Below are positions 10,494 to 22,453 of a stretch of DNA of 64,000 nt, one piece after another. The position numbers were made by a program, and so were the translations under genes. This DNA comes from Arthrinium phaeospermum (taxonomy: Eukaryota; Ascomycota; Sordariomycetes; Amphisphaeriales; Apiosporaceae). Location: positions 2,356,001 to 2,420,000 of the forward strand of contig QYRS01000002.1 in assembly GCA_006503535.1 (NCBI GenBank), written 5' to 3'. The notes under the pieces are model-generated. The model had not been told where the DNA came from, searched no databases, and saw only the letters and a list, made by a program, of their open reading frames with translations. Each line of letters opens with the position of its first letter. The first letter of the stretch is position 1.

Positions 10494-11299
10494 ATGTCCA
10501 AGGCTTTCGTTCAGCGCCCGGCTCCCGCCTTCAAGGCCATGACCGTCTTCGCCAACGGCGAGTTCAAGGAGATCTCCCTCGACCAGTACCTTGGTCAATG
10601 GTAAGTCAGGAAGCTGCTCCAGAGTGAGGCTAGATGGGATGGGAGCGAGAGATCAGCCCACCCACGATCTCTCCCCCCTCAATTGCCCACTCTCCCACTC
10701 CCCCCCAGATGAAAAAGAGCAGCTAGCTGACTGATGGCCTATCGTTTCCACATTGCAGGGTCGTCCTCCTGTTCTACCCCATGGACTTCACCTTCGTCTG
10801 CCCCACTGAGATCATCCAGTACAACGACGCCCTGTCGCGCTTCCAGTCCATCAACACCCAGGTCCTGGCCCTGTCCACCGACAGCCACTTCTCCCACCTG
10901 GCGTGGCAGCAGCAGCCGCGCAAGGAGGGCGGCCTCGGCGCTGACCTGCAGCTGCCCCTCGTGGCCGACCGCAGCCAGAAGATTGCCCGTGACTACGGCG
11001 TGCTGATCGAGGAGGAGGGTGTCGCCCTGCGCGGCCTCTTCATCATCGACCCCAAGGGTACCCTGCGCCAGATCACCGTCAACGACCTGCCCGTCGGTCG
11101 CAACGTCGAGGAGACGATCCGCCTCGTCCAGGCCTTCCAGTTCACCGACGAGCACGGCGAGGTCTGCCCCGCCGGCTGGATGCAGGGCCAGAAGACGATG
11201 AAGGCCGACCCCAAGGGCAGCCTCGAGTACTTCTCCACCCAAGCCGAGAAGGGTGCCAACGGTGAGGAGCCCCTCGCCAAGCGACCCCGTACTGAGTAA
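10494..11299 (+). CDS. tsa1: Typical 2-Cys peroxiredoxin (thioredoxin peroxidase)
   Basis: A 215-residue peroxiredoxin reduces hydrogen and alkyl peroxides in the cytosol, using thioredoxin for recycling. Exons are 10494-10600 and 10759-11299; the intron splits the Trp codon in GQW|VVLLFYP. The peroxidatic cysteine is in FTFVCPTE (Cys50) and the resolving cysteine is in EVCPAGW (about Cys172). The GGLG loop and the C-terminal YF (SLEYFST) of hyperoxidation-sensitive eukaryotic enzymes are both present, so it may act in peroxide signalling as well as defence. After the YF motif it has a short extra tail ending in a basic KRPRTE, longer than the yeast enzyme. The C/A-rich leader and strong codon bias for C-ending codons suggest high expression. 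Confidence 0.95.
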
Positions 11300-12320
11300 A
11301 AGAAATGATATGGAACCCTGTTTGCTGATGGATCTTCTCTCTCCCTCAGGTTCGAACTAGAGTAGCAAGTTCCCAAGATGATGAAAGGAAAAACAAGAGA
11401 GGCAAGCTTCTCTTTCGTGGCGGACAAAGCGATACATGATACATGAACGCCCGCCAGGGCTCTTTGTTTTACTCTGCACTTCCTGCGATAGAACGCCTCT
11501 AGATATAGACTTAGACTTAGATGAGACGAGACGAGACATGAGGCAACGCTGCTGTGGACCATGAATACACAATTGGCCCAAGGGCCCCCCAAACCTGACA
11601 TGCTCCTATCCGTGTACGTTCGCATTATGATGCTTAAGACAAGGTCGATTAATCTGTACACAACATTCACCATCTTCACCACCTTCACCATCTTCTCTAC
11701 ACCCTGTCTCACTCAGTACATGTTTCTTAGCCTTTTAGAATGAGTCTTCATTCGAACCAGTTCACAGCAAGACGATATGAATTGGCGGACTCTGTCAAGA
11801 AAGAAGCGCCCTCGGATGCTCCGAGTTATTTGGTCTCACTTATGCAGCAGTGCACAATGAGACTTCCAAGTTATGATGAGCGTAGGATCGTTGACCCTGC
11901 TTGCCATGGTCCGAAAGGTGGAAACTGCAGCCGCATCCGACATAACAAACACCTCACCGGCCGCATATCTCCGACCTCGGACCTCAGATGCTGATCAATC
12001 GGTCCCGTGGGTGCCGAGATCACCTGAAACCCGTTCTCGGGGGCAAAACCCAAGCGAGAAAATTGGACCAGGAGATCTCCCCGGAAAAGAGATGAGATAT
12101 ACGTTCTGGTCGCCTGTATTAACAGTCATGGCACTCCCTGGATTCAAAGCAGAGGCAATGTCAATAAACATGTATATTATCCAACTAAGTTACCTTATAC
12201 ATAGAGACCGAGGGCAAAAACTGAACGCGACCTACCTTACCGGGGGAGATCACTGATGGGGATTGTTTAATACACCAAAGAACGAGAGAAGTATGGGGGC
12301 CCTTCCCTACCTTTGGGGGT
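11300..12320. other. Convergent intergenic region
   Basis: The 3' ends of the peroxiredoxin gene and the acidic Cys-rich gene face each other here. A GAGAC-type stretch (11522-11537) and CACCATCTTCACC imperfect repeats (11668-11697) are visible. No gene is supported. Confidence 0.5.
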
Positions 12321-12905
12321 TTATAACGGAGCACCCCCTTCTTCATCATCCTCGTCATCGTCGTCGACGTCGTCGTCATTCTCTTCTTCTTCTTCCTGGC
12401 GATGACGACAACGGCGACGGTGGTCCGCTTCTCCCCAGTATGTCAATGCAGAACAGCCACAGGGCGTCAAGTTTTCGCCATCCGAGGCGCGAAAAGAAGG
12501 GGCAGGTGAAGTAGGGGCAGGACCAGGAGTAGTAGGCCCAGTAGTAGTGTCCAGCACCTCGCTCTCAGCATGGATCCTCAACCGGCTGATCTCATATTGA
12601 ACCTCGCACCAAAGACACAACTTTTCCGATCGCAGGAGGAAATACTGGTACCCGCCCGCGCCCTTACTGCCGCTGTTGCTGTGGGCCGCGGCTCTCGGGT
12701 CGATGTCATCACAACATCGCCGGCGATGGGAGGTCCAAACGAAACCTGTCGGGCAGTGGCCCAGTAGCGGCGCCGCCGCGTCCAGGCCGGGGCCGGCGGT
12801 GGCCATGACTAGAGGGCAGGGGTAACGGGGGCCGTGATGGCGGTCCTTGATGACAGTGCTATGACAGCTGTAGCACTGGTAGACGTATTGGACGGCGATG
12901 CACAT
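12321..12905 (-). CDS. Cys-rich protein with acidic C-terminal tail, unknown function
   Basis: A single exon of 194 residues. The start MCIAVQYVYQ was chosen because it opens directly into a CxxC (YQCYSCHS). Further cysteines come as RRCCDD, CLWCEV and TPCGCS, spaced like zinc-binding pairs. A Thr/Pro linker follows (near residue 140). The last 35 residues are almost all Glu and Asp, from a GAN-triplet tract (12345-12395), and end in GGAPL. An in-frame extension upstream adds 29 residues rich in Thr and Ser but crosses the TG microsatellite side and looks like leader. Not recognised as a named family; a small zinc-binding nuclear or cytosolic protein is a guess from composition. Confidence 0.6.
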   Translation of the reverse strand: MCIAVQYVYQCYSCHSTVIKDRHHGPRYPCPLVMATAGPGLDAAAPLLGHCPTGFVWTSHRRRCCDDIDPRAAAHSNSGSKGAGGYQYFLLRSEKLCLWCEVQYEISRLRIHAESEVLDTTTGPTTPGPAPTSPAPSFRASDGENLTPCGCSALTYWGEADHRRRCRHRQEEEEENDDDVDDDDEDDEEGGAPL

Positions 12906-13870
12906 ACCGCGCCAATTCTTTTCTTTCTTTCGAGAGGTGATGGGGGATAGACGTGTGTTTTGTGTGTGTGTGTGTGATTGCAAGTTATTCAAATGCTGTA
13001 AATGTATGTCGTGGAGGCTTGTAGACCCCCTAAACCCCCAGCGGAGTGCGACCAGCAGGGAGAAAGTCGGTGCCTCTAAATATTGATTGTATAAGGTCTA
13101 GGGTACACAAAGGCCGCCGCAATGTCAATGAGATTGTACACGTAGCCAGATGAAAGGATAAACAAGACTTCACCATTCACCCCTTGTTATATGCGGATTT
13201 CTTTGTATTAAGTCCTGTAATCTATTGTACCCATTACCCCCGTGCAAAGGACATCCGGCAGGTTCCTGTACTTTCCAACAGGGTCTTGATCTTATATCAA
13301 TCAGACCAGTGCCACAAAGGACAAAGGGATGACTTGTCAATACCCCTGAGAATATACGCTTAATGATATGTGACGATGATGTAATTGTTGTAAAAAGAAA
13401 TCCCCCCAACGCCCGACCAAATGCAGTCGCCGATGCATAGAACGCTGTAATATGATGCCATGAAATAGCATGTACTTATACAAAACCTGGCGGTTATCAA
13501 AGAAGAGCCAGAAGGAAAAAAAGAAAGATAAAAAAAAAAAGTAAACCAATGCGTGCCTTAGCCATAGGCATGTAATCAAATATTGAACAAGTCCCCCTCA
13601 ACCATGCTATGACGACCAGGTGGAACGGGCATGATCTGCATGCATGCAAGAACCGTTCGCACTTATGCCTGCCATCCGAAGGTATTTCAGAAATACCATA
13701 ATGAAAAATGAAAGGAGTCCCATGACTGATGGGCTCTGTTCATGCAAAATGATCGCTATCTGCTCTATATCTGGACAAGGAAGACGAGGATTGAATGGTG
13801 AAGACCAAATGTGTAAAACACATAAGAACGTGGCAGGCGGAAAGGCGGCTGGGCTAAGGCGGACGGGGCT
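12906..13870. other. Intergenic region with TG microsatellite
   Basis: This holds the promoter of the acidic Cys-rich gene and the 3' UTR of the zinc-knuckle gene. Besides the TG run there is an A-rich stretch (13517-13542). No gene is supported. Confidence 0.5.
12961..12976. repeat. (TG)8 microsatellite
   Basis: Eight perfect TG dinucleotides lie just upstream of the minus-strand Cys-rich gene. Confidence 0.9.
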
Positions 13871-16805
13871 CTACCATCGACGACTGGAGAGATACTGTTA
13901 GTTGTGTCCAATAGCGCATGTACAAAAGGGGTGGTGTCCACGACTAACCTGTAGGCTGCATCAACCTGCGCACGCCGCCGGCGCATCTTGGGGACAAGTT
14001 TTTCCGGTTTTCGTCGGGGTGACTTTCCACCAGAATCACTATCACTGCTGTCGTGGCCCGCAAGCCCAAGTAGCTCAGCCTCCAAGGGAGTCAAAGGAGA
14101 GCCTGGCGATTCAGGGCCTGATAGATTGTCGATGGACGACCGGCGGCTACTGGAACGGCCGACTCTTGGTCTCGGAGAACCTCGTCTTTGAAGCTTCTCA
14201 GATGACGGCAGTGGGGAAAGGGCTGCTTGGCCCTCGCGACTGCCACCTTCAAGACGTGTAGACGAAACAACAGATTCGTTCCGCCTACGAGGCTTTGAGT
14301 CCGGGGTCCTCTCTGCATGCGAACTGGAGACATCGATATGGCGAGTAGTTGACGAGCTGTGCTGTCTGTCGGGGAAGTAACGCCTTGCACCCGGGCTCCC
14401 TGGCCTGCCCCTACTCTCTCTCCTGCCCTCAGAGTTGTCTCCGAACCGGTCGTGGCTGTCGTAATCTCGCGTATGTGCCCTGGGCGTGTACGAGTCTGTC
14501 CTATATTCGTGTCTGCTGTCATAAGAACCGTCCAATGATCCCTCAGCATGATACCTCCTGGGGGGTGGCTGAGCTTGGTAATGAACGTTCGCATCGGGGT
14601 ACCAAGTGGTTTCTGCAGGTGTTGGACGGTCTGGAAGCGAGTGGTCTCGAGGTAATATATCAGTAGGACCTCGAGTCCACCCTGTCCAACCATTCTCCTC
14701 AGCCACAGGCTTCTCAACCCCGATGACACCTGGGACCGAGCCTGAGTCACTAACTTCACCAGGTTCAGGTGACATCTGTTTGGGCCGCTTTGCCTCGTAG
14801 TCATGTTGAGAACTGGCTTGGTCAACAGTCTGGCCACGACCTGTCAATTCTGCTCCGTGTTCACCCTGGTAATCCTCAAATCGTCGCTTTCGATTGTCAG
14901 GCTTGCGGTGCTGATCTTTCGGATTGCGTTGGTTTTGATGATGGTCACGGCTCTGCGGCTTTGCTCGCTGATTAGGATTCTGGCCAGGCTTATTGCGCTT
15001 CTCATTCTTATGCTGAAGTCTCTTGACTTCGGTCAAGTAAGTCTCGATGCAAGGGATGGTGATGTTCTCGGGATCCAGGAAGGCAATATGGTGTTTGTAC
15101 TGAGCCCATTGGTCTGTGTCTCGCACGCCTAACGCAAAATCGTCTTTGTTCTCTGGTGTAACGTAGGCGGACTTCACACCCGGAGCATTGTACGGCGGCG
15201 GAAGCATAATGTCATCCGTCCATTCAATTGGCAGTGGCTCAGCAATTGGGTCGCCCTTGTTGGTCGTCTCGATTTCCATGAAAATCGTCTGTTCATCGTA
15301 CCTAAACCCTTCGTACGGGGCGTCGCCATCTTCATCTGCCGGCTGTTGGCTGCTATCATGGCCCTCATGAACTTCAGGATGGGCCTGTGGCTCGACACTT
15401 TGATCTTTGACTTGCGTATGGGCTTTCATTTTGTCCTCAGTATTGACATCCGGTACGGCTCCGGCATCGCTTTCAGTTGCAACCTTTGACTCCGCGGGGG
15501 CTGCATCAACAGGCGCTTTCTCATTGCTAGTGCCATCTTCAAGGTGGCTCGATAGCTGATGGTGGTCCGATGTACCGCCGCTATGGCCTGGGGTGCTCTG
15601 AGCAGAGGTCAGAAGCGAGTCCTGTCGCGAAAGGCTCGTGCTAGGTCGGTTCTTGCTTTGCACGCTCTCGGGTCTGCTTGGTGGCAACTGGTGGAATTTG
15701 CCGCCCCGCGGTAACTGCTCGGTGTTCCGGTCATGAAGGCGACGCTTCGGCCCATGCCTATCTCCTCGGCCACGGTGATCTCGGTCGTACAACTGTTCGT
15801 GGTGGGGATGGTCTCTTTCGTACCCATGCCTCTCCCGATCTCTGTCGTTATGACGACCGCCTCTGCGGCCCCCGCGTTCATGTTTCGCATAACGTTCGTC
15901 GCGGTGGTTTTCGCGGCGCCGATGAGGGTATGGGGAGTATGGCTCCTCATGCTGCGGCGGAGGGTAGCCAGGGGGGTATACAGGAAAGCCTGGAGGCGGA
16001 ATAGGTCCGGGAAACCCTCTGTGATCCGGCGAATAGTGAATGGGCGGGGGAGGTGGGAGAGGGTGTCCATGTGGCGGCGGGACTGGAAGCCCAGGGGGGG
16101 CGAAGGGCGGGCTCTGGGACTGGCCTGGAAACCCAAAGGTGACAGGCGGTGGAGGGTAGCCAGGAGCGGGAGAATGAGATTGTGGCTGCCCAGTACGATA
16201 ATCGGCTGGATGCCCGAGTGCAGGGCGCACACCGGGTGGCGGCGGCCCATATCCATGGTGAGGTGGAGCCGGATGGGCATAAGAAGGGGGGCCATATGAC
16301 GGGTGGGAGCCGTGAGGAGGACCGGTGGTCCCGGGAGCACTGTACCCATCGTACGCTGGTCTCGGAGGAGGCGGGTATCCTTGCCCATAAGATGACGGGG
16401 GATAGTGTGGTGGTGGTGGCTGAGGTGGATAGGGAGGAGAGCTATGAGTAGGCCCGTACGGATACGGTTGAGGTGGAGGGGGTGGTGGGTATGGGGCAAC
16501 AGTCGGGCTCTGACTGGAGGGATGGGAATATCGGGTCACGATTGGCCCTTTGTGTCGTCTATCAAAGTCGCCCCGGTCAGAGCCAGACATGTGCTGCCGA
16601 GCCCGTGAAGCTTCAAGGCCACTGTCACAGAGTTAGTACCCGCTTGCTTTATTATGTTCAGTATTTGGCATAGAGAATAGATGATGGCTTACGCAGGGAG
16701 CTCTCTGGTGGGCTCAGGACAAGCTGTGAATAGGTGCCCTCTCATCCCGCAGTTGTAGCACGGCGGCTCACTTGATGCCGGACGGCCAGGGATACTGTCG
16801 GCCAT
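13871..16805 (-). CDS. CCHC zinc-knuckle protein, long disordered Pro/Tyr/Arg-rich body
   Basis: The 932-residue protein has exons 16805-16693, 16621-13949 and 13883-13871. Exon 1 encodes a CCHC zinc knuckle (Cys16, Cys19, His24, Cys29, spacing CX2CX4HX4C), a fold that binds single-stranded RNA. About 200 residues of Pro/Tyr/Gly-rich sequence follow, then a His/Arg/Asp-rich stretch. A folded-looking acidic core follows, around residues 470-590 (PYEGFRYDEQTIFMEIE, DTDQWAQYKHHIAFLDPENI). The rest is another long disordered charged tail. The last exon codes only the end, after KMRRRRAQVDAAY, and was placed because reading through the GTTAGT donor adds an unlikely hydrophobic tail and a perfect CTAAC branch site follows. 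Likely a nuclear RNA-binding protein; no precise orthologue is named. Confidence 0.8.
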
Positions 16806-19177
16806 TTTAGCGACGAGTGAGCAGTCATGTGTTGGTGGCGACTTTGGATTCCTGGACTGGCGCAACCTGTTGGTCGCGGTGATGGTTACTGGTCAGCGCG
16901 CAACTCCCTTAAAGCGATAAGTACTAGTCAGTAAATGGAAAGCCCTGGCAGGGTCGCAAGTCGACGTTATGAAAAGGAAGAGGGTGGTGAGAGAACAATG
17001 GTAGCCCGGTAGGCACCATGTTGCTAATAGGAGCATGAAGAGTCGTCAAAAGCCCAGCGCGTAGTAGGCACATGAGTGGAATAATTGATACAATGAGCGA
17101 CTGCGAACTTATGTAATGACTTACTGTGGCTCACGTATGAGCTGCCCATATAGTACCAACTGTTCGAGATGGACATTCCCCAACTTGGCCTGAAGACCTC
17201 CTCCGCGTTTCGCACACTGCGATCGTGTTTGGAACCTGCATGCAGAGTCGTCGATGCTCTAGCTCATGCGATAAGATATACTGATTGAAGGAGCTCCGGT
17301 ATATCGCGATGGATGTATATCAGGTGAGCTGAAGATGGGTCTCAGATGAGGACCGAAATGGAGAAGTTGCGTACGAGTTGATTATCTGGGGTTGGCCGAA
17401 CGCCGGCGGCTAAACCTCGGGCTAAAAGAACAAGCAGGCCCGATCTGGACCTCAGAAACCATTCAACCGATTGATGGCGTGTATAATCGGTGTCTCTCTC
17501 CGGGTACAATACAAACTAGGTGGATGACTTAGGATGCTAAGGTCATATTATTCCTATCATAAAATGGTTCGGAAAAGGAAATCATCTCTCGGTAATGATA
17601 GTCTATTGTCTTGTTCAAGAGCCATATTGGCCGGTTTGGAAAATGAAATAAGATCACTGGAAGGAAACCAATAGTCCAATAACGATAAGCCATACAGTGA
17701 ATGGTCAATTGAATACAAAATCAACATGGCCATGACAGACAGGGTGGACTATAAATCTCCAAAAATCCCGGTCTATAGCAGACAGACAGCACGCCTATGA
17801 TACCAGTAGCAACTGCACTGGAGCGAAGATGTTGATCCAGCCAGGCGACAGATATTCCATCCATTGAGCTCAGGTAAGGAAAAGATCAGGGGCTTCACGA
17901 TGTCAAGCAGTGCAAGGCCGTGGTGTGTGAGAAGTGTAGGGACTTCTGAAATCAATCTGGTATGAGCACAAGCAAGGAGCGAACCCCATCCAGACCATCG
18001 TTGCAATGAAGACCAGCGATTCACTAGAAACCCGTCTTCAATCGACCAAGTCGAAGTATCCAAGGACTGGTAACCACATGCAGCTAAAGAAACGATAAGC
18101 AAAGTTTTGGGCGAGGGGAGAGAGGAACAGCGGCTCGCAGCATTGGTGGCACCCGCAGCGGTATCGTGAGAAGTCACGGCTGAATGGATTGGAGTGTGGT
18201 TGAGAAGTGGAAGTAGAAGAAGATGGGAAGAAAATGGCGAAGCAGGCAGAAGTCCAGCAAGTCCGGAAGATATGGGAAAGTCAAGCGGCCTATGAATCAA
18301 GGCAGGTGTTACGGATACACTAAAAACCGACGACCGTTAGCAGCAGAGGCATGGATGCACCCCCTCACCTGGCAGCCTGGAGCTCGAAGCACCCCCCACC
18401 GCCTGCCTGCCACCATCGCTAAATTGCCAATTGCTGTCGTGCCAGGGCCAGGGCCAGGTGCAGAAACCAGGTGCGAGGGTAGGTACTGGCGAGGGTGCCT
18501 CGTCATCCTCATCCAAACCTTGGAGAAGGCGGCAGCGTGTTGGGTGCAGGTGGGCTCGTGAGCGTGGGCGGGCCAGAAGGGCGGGCACCAGGCGCTTGGG
18601 GCATGCTGCAGTCTGCAGCAGCTCAAGGTACATGTCATGTAGCCAGCCCTCCATGGATGCCAGCGCCATGCCATGTGCTTGCGCTTTAGTAGGATAGGTA
18701 CCAGATCGATAGCAGTGCAGTATCTACCTGGGTAGGTTTCCCATAACTGATTCATCCACCATTAGATTACATGTATGTAGTAGGTATTGGTCCTGCTCTT
18801 CAATTCATCCTGCACCCAGAGATGCCGTTTTGCATTCGAATTATGCATCTCACTATTACCTGAATTTTGCAAGCCGTATTGCTCGATTGCCGCAAACCGT
18901 TCATACCGCGAGTAAAGAAGCCTGGGGGTTCATGCGAGACGACAGACTGCCCGATCTGAGAGGAAACCCAGCCCACGCCCGCTTTCACAGCAACCGAACA
19001 TGTTTGAAGATCCTCAACCTACACCACACTGCTCACACGACACCACATTCGCTCGGGGCAGACGGAAGCTTGTCACCTGAAAACGCCGGCCGTCAAAACA
19101 TCAGAACCCTCGATTCCGCCAATCTAACGTCGCTCGTCTCTCTTTTCCCACTGTCGCCTTAACACCACCCGGCCAAG
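16806..19177. other. Long divergent intergenic region
   Basis: This lies between the zinc-knuckle gene (leftward) and the Ppg1 phosphatase gene (rightward). Open frames over 17773-18300 and 18309-18755 on the minus strand lack a credible start context, domains or codon bias. The last 150 bases form a pyrimidine-rich leader ending in CACCACCCGGCCAAG before the phosphatase ATG. Confidence 0.45.
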
Positions 19178-20347
19178 ATGCCTGGGCTTCCGGGTTAGTA
19201 ATCCCACCAAGTCTTTGCTGCTACGTCACACGCACGAGCGTATATATTTGCGAACGAACACGACCCCCAATCAAGACGGATCGACGCAGTTGCTGCTCGC
19301 CAGTATGGGGACAGACACAAATAGAATACAAAAGAGAAAAAAGAAGAAAACAACCGCTGTGGAATGTTTTGCTAACATGACGCTTCTACCCTCCGTGTAG
19401 CCTCGGTCGATCTCGACGAATGCATATCGCGCCTCTACAAGAAGGAGCTCCTGGCCGAGTCGGTCATCGAAGCCATATGCGCCAAGACTAAAGAGCTGCT
19501 GATGCGCGAGAGCAATGTGGTGCACGTCAAGGCGCCCGTGACGGTGGTGGGCGACATCCACGGCCAGTTCTACGACCTGATCGAAATCTTCAAGATTGGC
19601 GGCTGGTGCCCCGACACCAACTACCTCTTCCTGGGCGACTACGTCGACCGCGGCATGTTCAGCGTCGAGACCATCTCGCTGCTCGTCTGCCTCAAGCTGC
19701 GCTACCCCGACCGCGTTCACCTGATTCGCGGCAACCACGAGAGCCGCGGCGTCACCCAGAGCTACGGATTCTACACCGAGTGCTCGCGCAAGTACGGCAA
19801 TGCCAGCGTCTGGCACTACTTCACCGACATGTTCGACTTCCTCACCCTCAGCGTCGTCATCAACGACCAGATCTTCTGCGTCCACGGCGGCCTCTCGCCC
19901 TCCATCCACAGCATCGACCAGATCAAGATCATCGACCGCTTCCGCGAGATCCCCCACGAGGGGCCCATGGCCGACCTCGTCTGGTCCGACCCGGACCCGG
20001 AAAAGGACGAGTTCTCCCTCTCGCCCCGCGGCGCCGGCTACACGTTTGGTGCCAAGGTGGTTAAGAAGTTCCTGGCCGTCAACGGCATGTCCCATATCCT
20101 CCGGGCGCACCAACTTTGCCAGGAAGGGTTTCAGGTGCTATACGACGACCACCTGAGCACGGTATGGAGCGCGCCCAACTACTGCTACCGCTGCGGAAAC
20201 ATGGCGAGTGTATTGGAAGTGGGTGATACGGGCGAGCGTTTCTTTAATGTATTCGCGGCTGCACCCGAAAATGACCAGCACAAGGATATACAGCAGGGGG
20301 CGGAGAAGCAGGCGGACGGCAATGCCATTCCGGATTACTTCCTGTAG
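19178..20347 (+). CDS. ppg1: PP2A-family Ser/Thr phosphatase catalytic subunit, Ppg1 type
   Basis: A 320-residue metallophosphatase. Exon 1 is only 16 bases (19178-19193, MPGLP) and is joined across a 207-base intron to 19401-20347. The metal-binding and catalytic signatures are complete: GDIHGQ, GDYVDRG, RGNHES, HGG, and the PP2A-like YRCGN and C-terminal DYFL. The DYFL tail is the carboxymethylation-type end of PP2A/PP4/PP6 enzymes. The N-terminal LDECISRLYKKELL and the TVVGDIHGQFYDLIEIF stretch fit the fungal Ppg1 branch better than PP2A proper or PP4. Ppg1 enzymes work with Far/STRIPAK-type scaffolds, and in filamentous fungi they affect growth and cell integrity. The tiny first exon means the start rests on splicing: the GTTAGT donor and GTGTAG acceptor keep the frame. 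Confidence 0.9.
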
Positions 20348-21036
20348 ATGACGACACATGGGATATGAGGCATAGCGTATTTGGGGGTAAGAACTTAGAT
20401 GTTCAGGAGCCGGCGCTGGACTGGACTGGACTGGACTGGACTTTTTTTTATATGCATGATCCCCATTGGGACGAAGCGAACTTAGACACAGGAATTCGAA
20501 ATACCCAATCCTTTTGTTTTCTTCCTCTTGGCCATGCCAGTGCGAATGGATGGCGATGCTACCAACGTCCCAGAAAATATCATAAGCATTGGTTGTGACG
20601 GTTGCACTGACATAGCCAGAACAGCACGATATATGTATGTTGGGCATTCAGAAGCATCAGTGTGTTTGATTTGCTTTTTTGCTCTTATTCTTGAGGAACT
20701 ATGCAATAATTGCCGGCTCTTTCACAAAATGCACTTGCTGTTCTCCTCCATGAGTACTTGTCTCAGTGAAGCATGAACGGCCAGGGAGCTTCCGCCTGCT
20801 ACCAAAGTCTACTTCCCAAGTGTTGTCATGATGGTCGTGTGAGCCGGAGTCCTGAAATGGTAACGAAAATTTGTTTTTGAGCCACAGCGCGTGGCGTCTT
20901 CCATCATGGATTATCGATACTCTGTTCCTATATGCAGCCCGTGCGTTGCCTGGCTGGAGAGTATCTTTACGCAACTCCCACCTTGCCAAGTAAGGTGTGC
21001 TAGCCTTGGCATCTTCAGCGTCGGCATGAAGGAAAT
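20348..21036. other. Convergent intergenic region
   Basis: The facing 3' UTRs of the phosphatase and Rho-GDI genes lie here. It contains a pentanucleotide repeat followed by a T-run; nothing else is seen. Confidence 0.55.
20416..20440. repeat. (CTGGA)5 short tandem repeat
   Basis: Five perfect CTGGA units, then CT and a run of eight or more T, in the phosphatase 3' UTR. Confidence 0.9.
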
Positions 21037-22453
21037 CTACCAGTCCTTAGCAATATCGAAGGACCATTCAAATTGCAAGTGGGTCTTCTTGTCGTCGTCA
21101 ACAAAAGTAGAAATGGCGTTGTAGTGACCGCGAGCCAACATTCCCGAGGGGGCATCCTCCTCTTGGACTAAAAAAGGGTTAGCAGAGCAATAACATGGTT
21201 TCACTGGCAACTATTGCTTACAGCGCTTGGTGTAAATGGGCTGCTTGTCGGTGTTGGGGGCGTAGCTACCCTGTTGATTGCATTAGTAATTTCTCTGGCA
21301 GTCTTTGTCTGGGATATGACTTACCAGCATCTCGCTATCCTTGCTGACCTTGATACCCTTTCGCTTGACGAGCTGCACGTACTGCAGACCGCTAAGAATC
21401 TCATGCTGAACCTTGAAGGAGACAACCATGGTGAACTTGGCGCCCTCCTTGATCTTGAAAGGGTTGTCCTTAAGAGTAGTCTCGCTGCCAGGCTGGGAGA
21501 CGTCGATGGTGACAGGCTCGCGGTCAGGAGACTCCATGGTCAAAGACTGAATAATGCAGACACGCTTGTCATTGGGATCAGAGAGATCCTTGCCACCGCC
21601 CAGGCCGAGGGACTCCTTGTATCTCTGAAGAGACTCATCGTTGGCGTCTATATTGCTGACCAGTCAGAGTTACGAGTCATCAGGACACTCAAAGCACGCA
21701 TATTCTGGAAGAGGGCAAGAAGATTATATAAACGGGAACTGAGGAGAACCATCAGTTTTGCAGTCTCTACTTAGAGACGGCAAAGATATGTTGCTCCACC
21801 CACAGGGGCTAAGGTTAATCACCTACGCAGCCAGGCAGAACAGGTTGGGGAAGCGTAGTGGTCAAGACTTTTTCAAGTAGCCATCATGAGAAATGGTAGG
21901 AATTGGCCTGATTCCAATGAAAGCACTGGCACTTGACAGTATGCAAATTCGCCTGCTCCCATGTGTGCAGTTCTTATGAAATGCAAAAATGTGGACTCGC
22001 GGATTCGTCGACACGTGTATAGGGGATTTCATGCCATGCCAACGTGATGGGGCCCGGTTGACTTTGTGAGATGAATCAACTCTTGCCAGTCGCCAACTTT
22101 TGCTTCTTACACTCTGGTATAGCAAAGGAGGCATGGTTTCGTGGAAAAGCTTCAACATTTCAAAGGCCTCAAAGCCAAAACTGTCACCGACAGTTTCGAC
22201 CCCACAGATCCCAGGTAGTCAGGGAACACCTGCTCGTCCTTCAAGATGGGTGCACGCCAAAGCCAGCGTCTTCAGGGCAAAGAGAGCAAGATGGAGGAAG
22301 CGATATAAAACAAAACCTTAAGAGAATGAGACAAGTAAGAAGAAATCATCACGCACCCATGTTCTGGTACTCAGCCAAGCTCTGTTTAGGCTGGGAAAGC
22401 TTGTAGCCCTGAGTCTCCTCGGGCATGTGATCATTTTCCTCGGTGGAAGCCAT
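21037..22453 (-). CDS. rdi1: Rho GDP-dissociation inhibitor
   Basis: A 199-residue RhoGDI extracts prenylated Rho/Cdc42/Rac GTPases from membranes and keeps them GDP-bound in the cytosol. Exons are 22453-22357, 21647-21325, 21270-21222 and 21167-21037. The N-terminal arm (AEYQNMDANDESLQRYK), the edge strand ending SGLQYVQ, and the diagnostic APSGMLARGHY and FEWSFDIAKDW end are all present. The first intron is about 709 bases, roughly ten times the usual length here; the other two are 54 bases each. The first junction is set by frame (G|AC making Asp) and a TATAG acceptor. Confidence 0.93.

Noticed and set aside
17773..18755. Minus-strand frames of 175 and 148 codons
   Set aside because: No domain, no splice structure, odd composition and no supporting start context; left as intergenic.
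19271..20113. 280-codon minus-strand frame opposite the phosphatase
   Set aside because: Mirror of a highly conserved coding region and includes the intron; no start context or domain.
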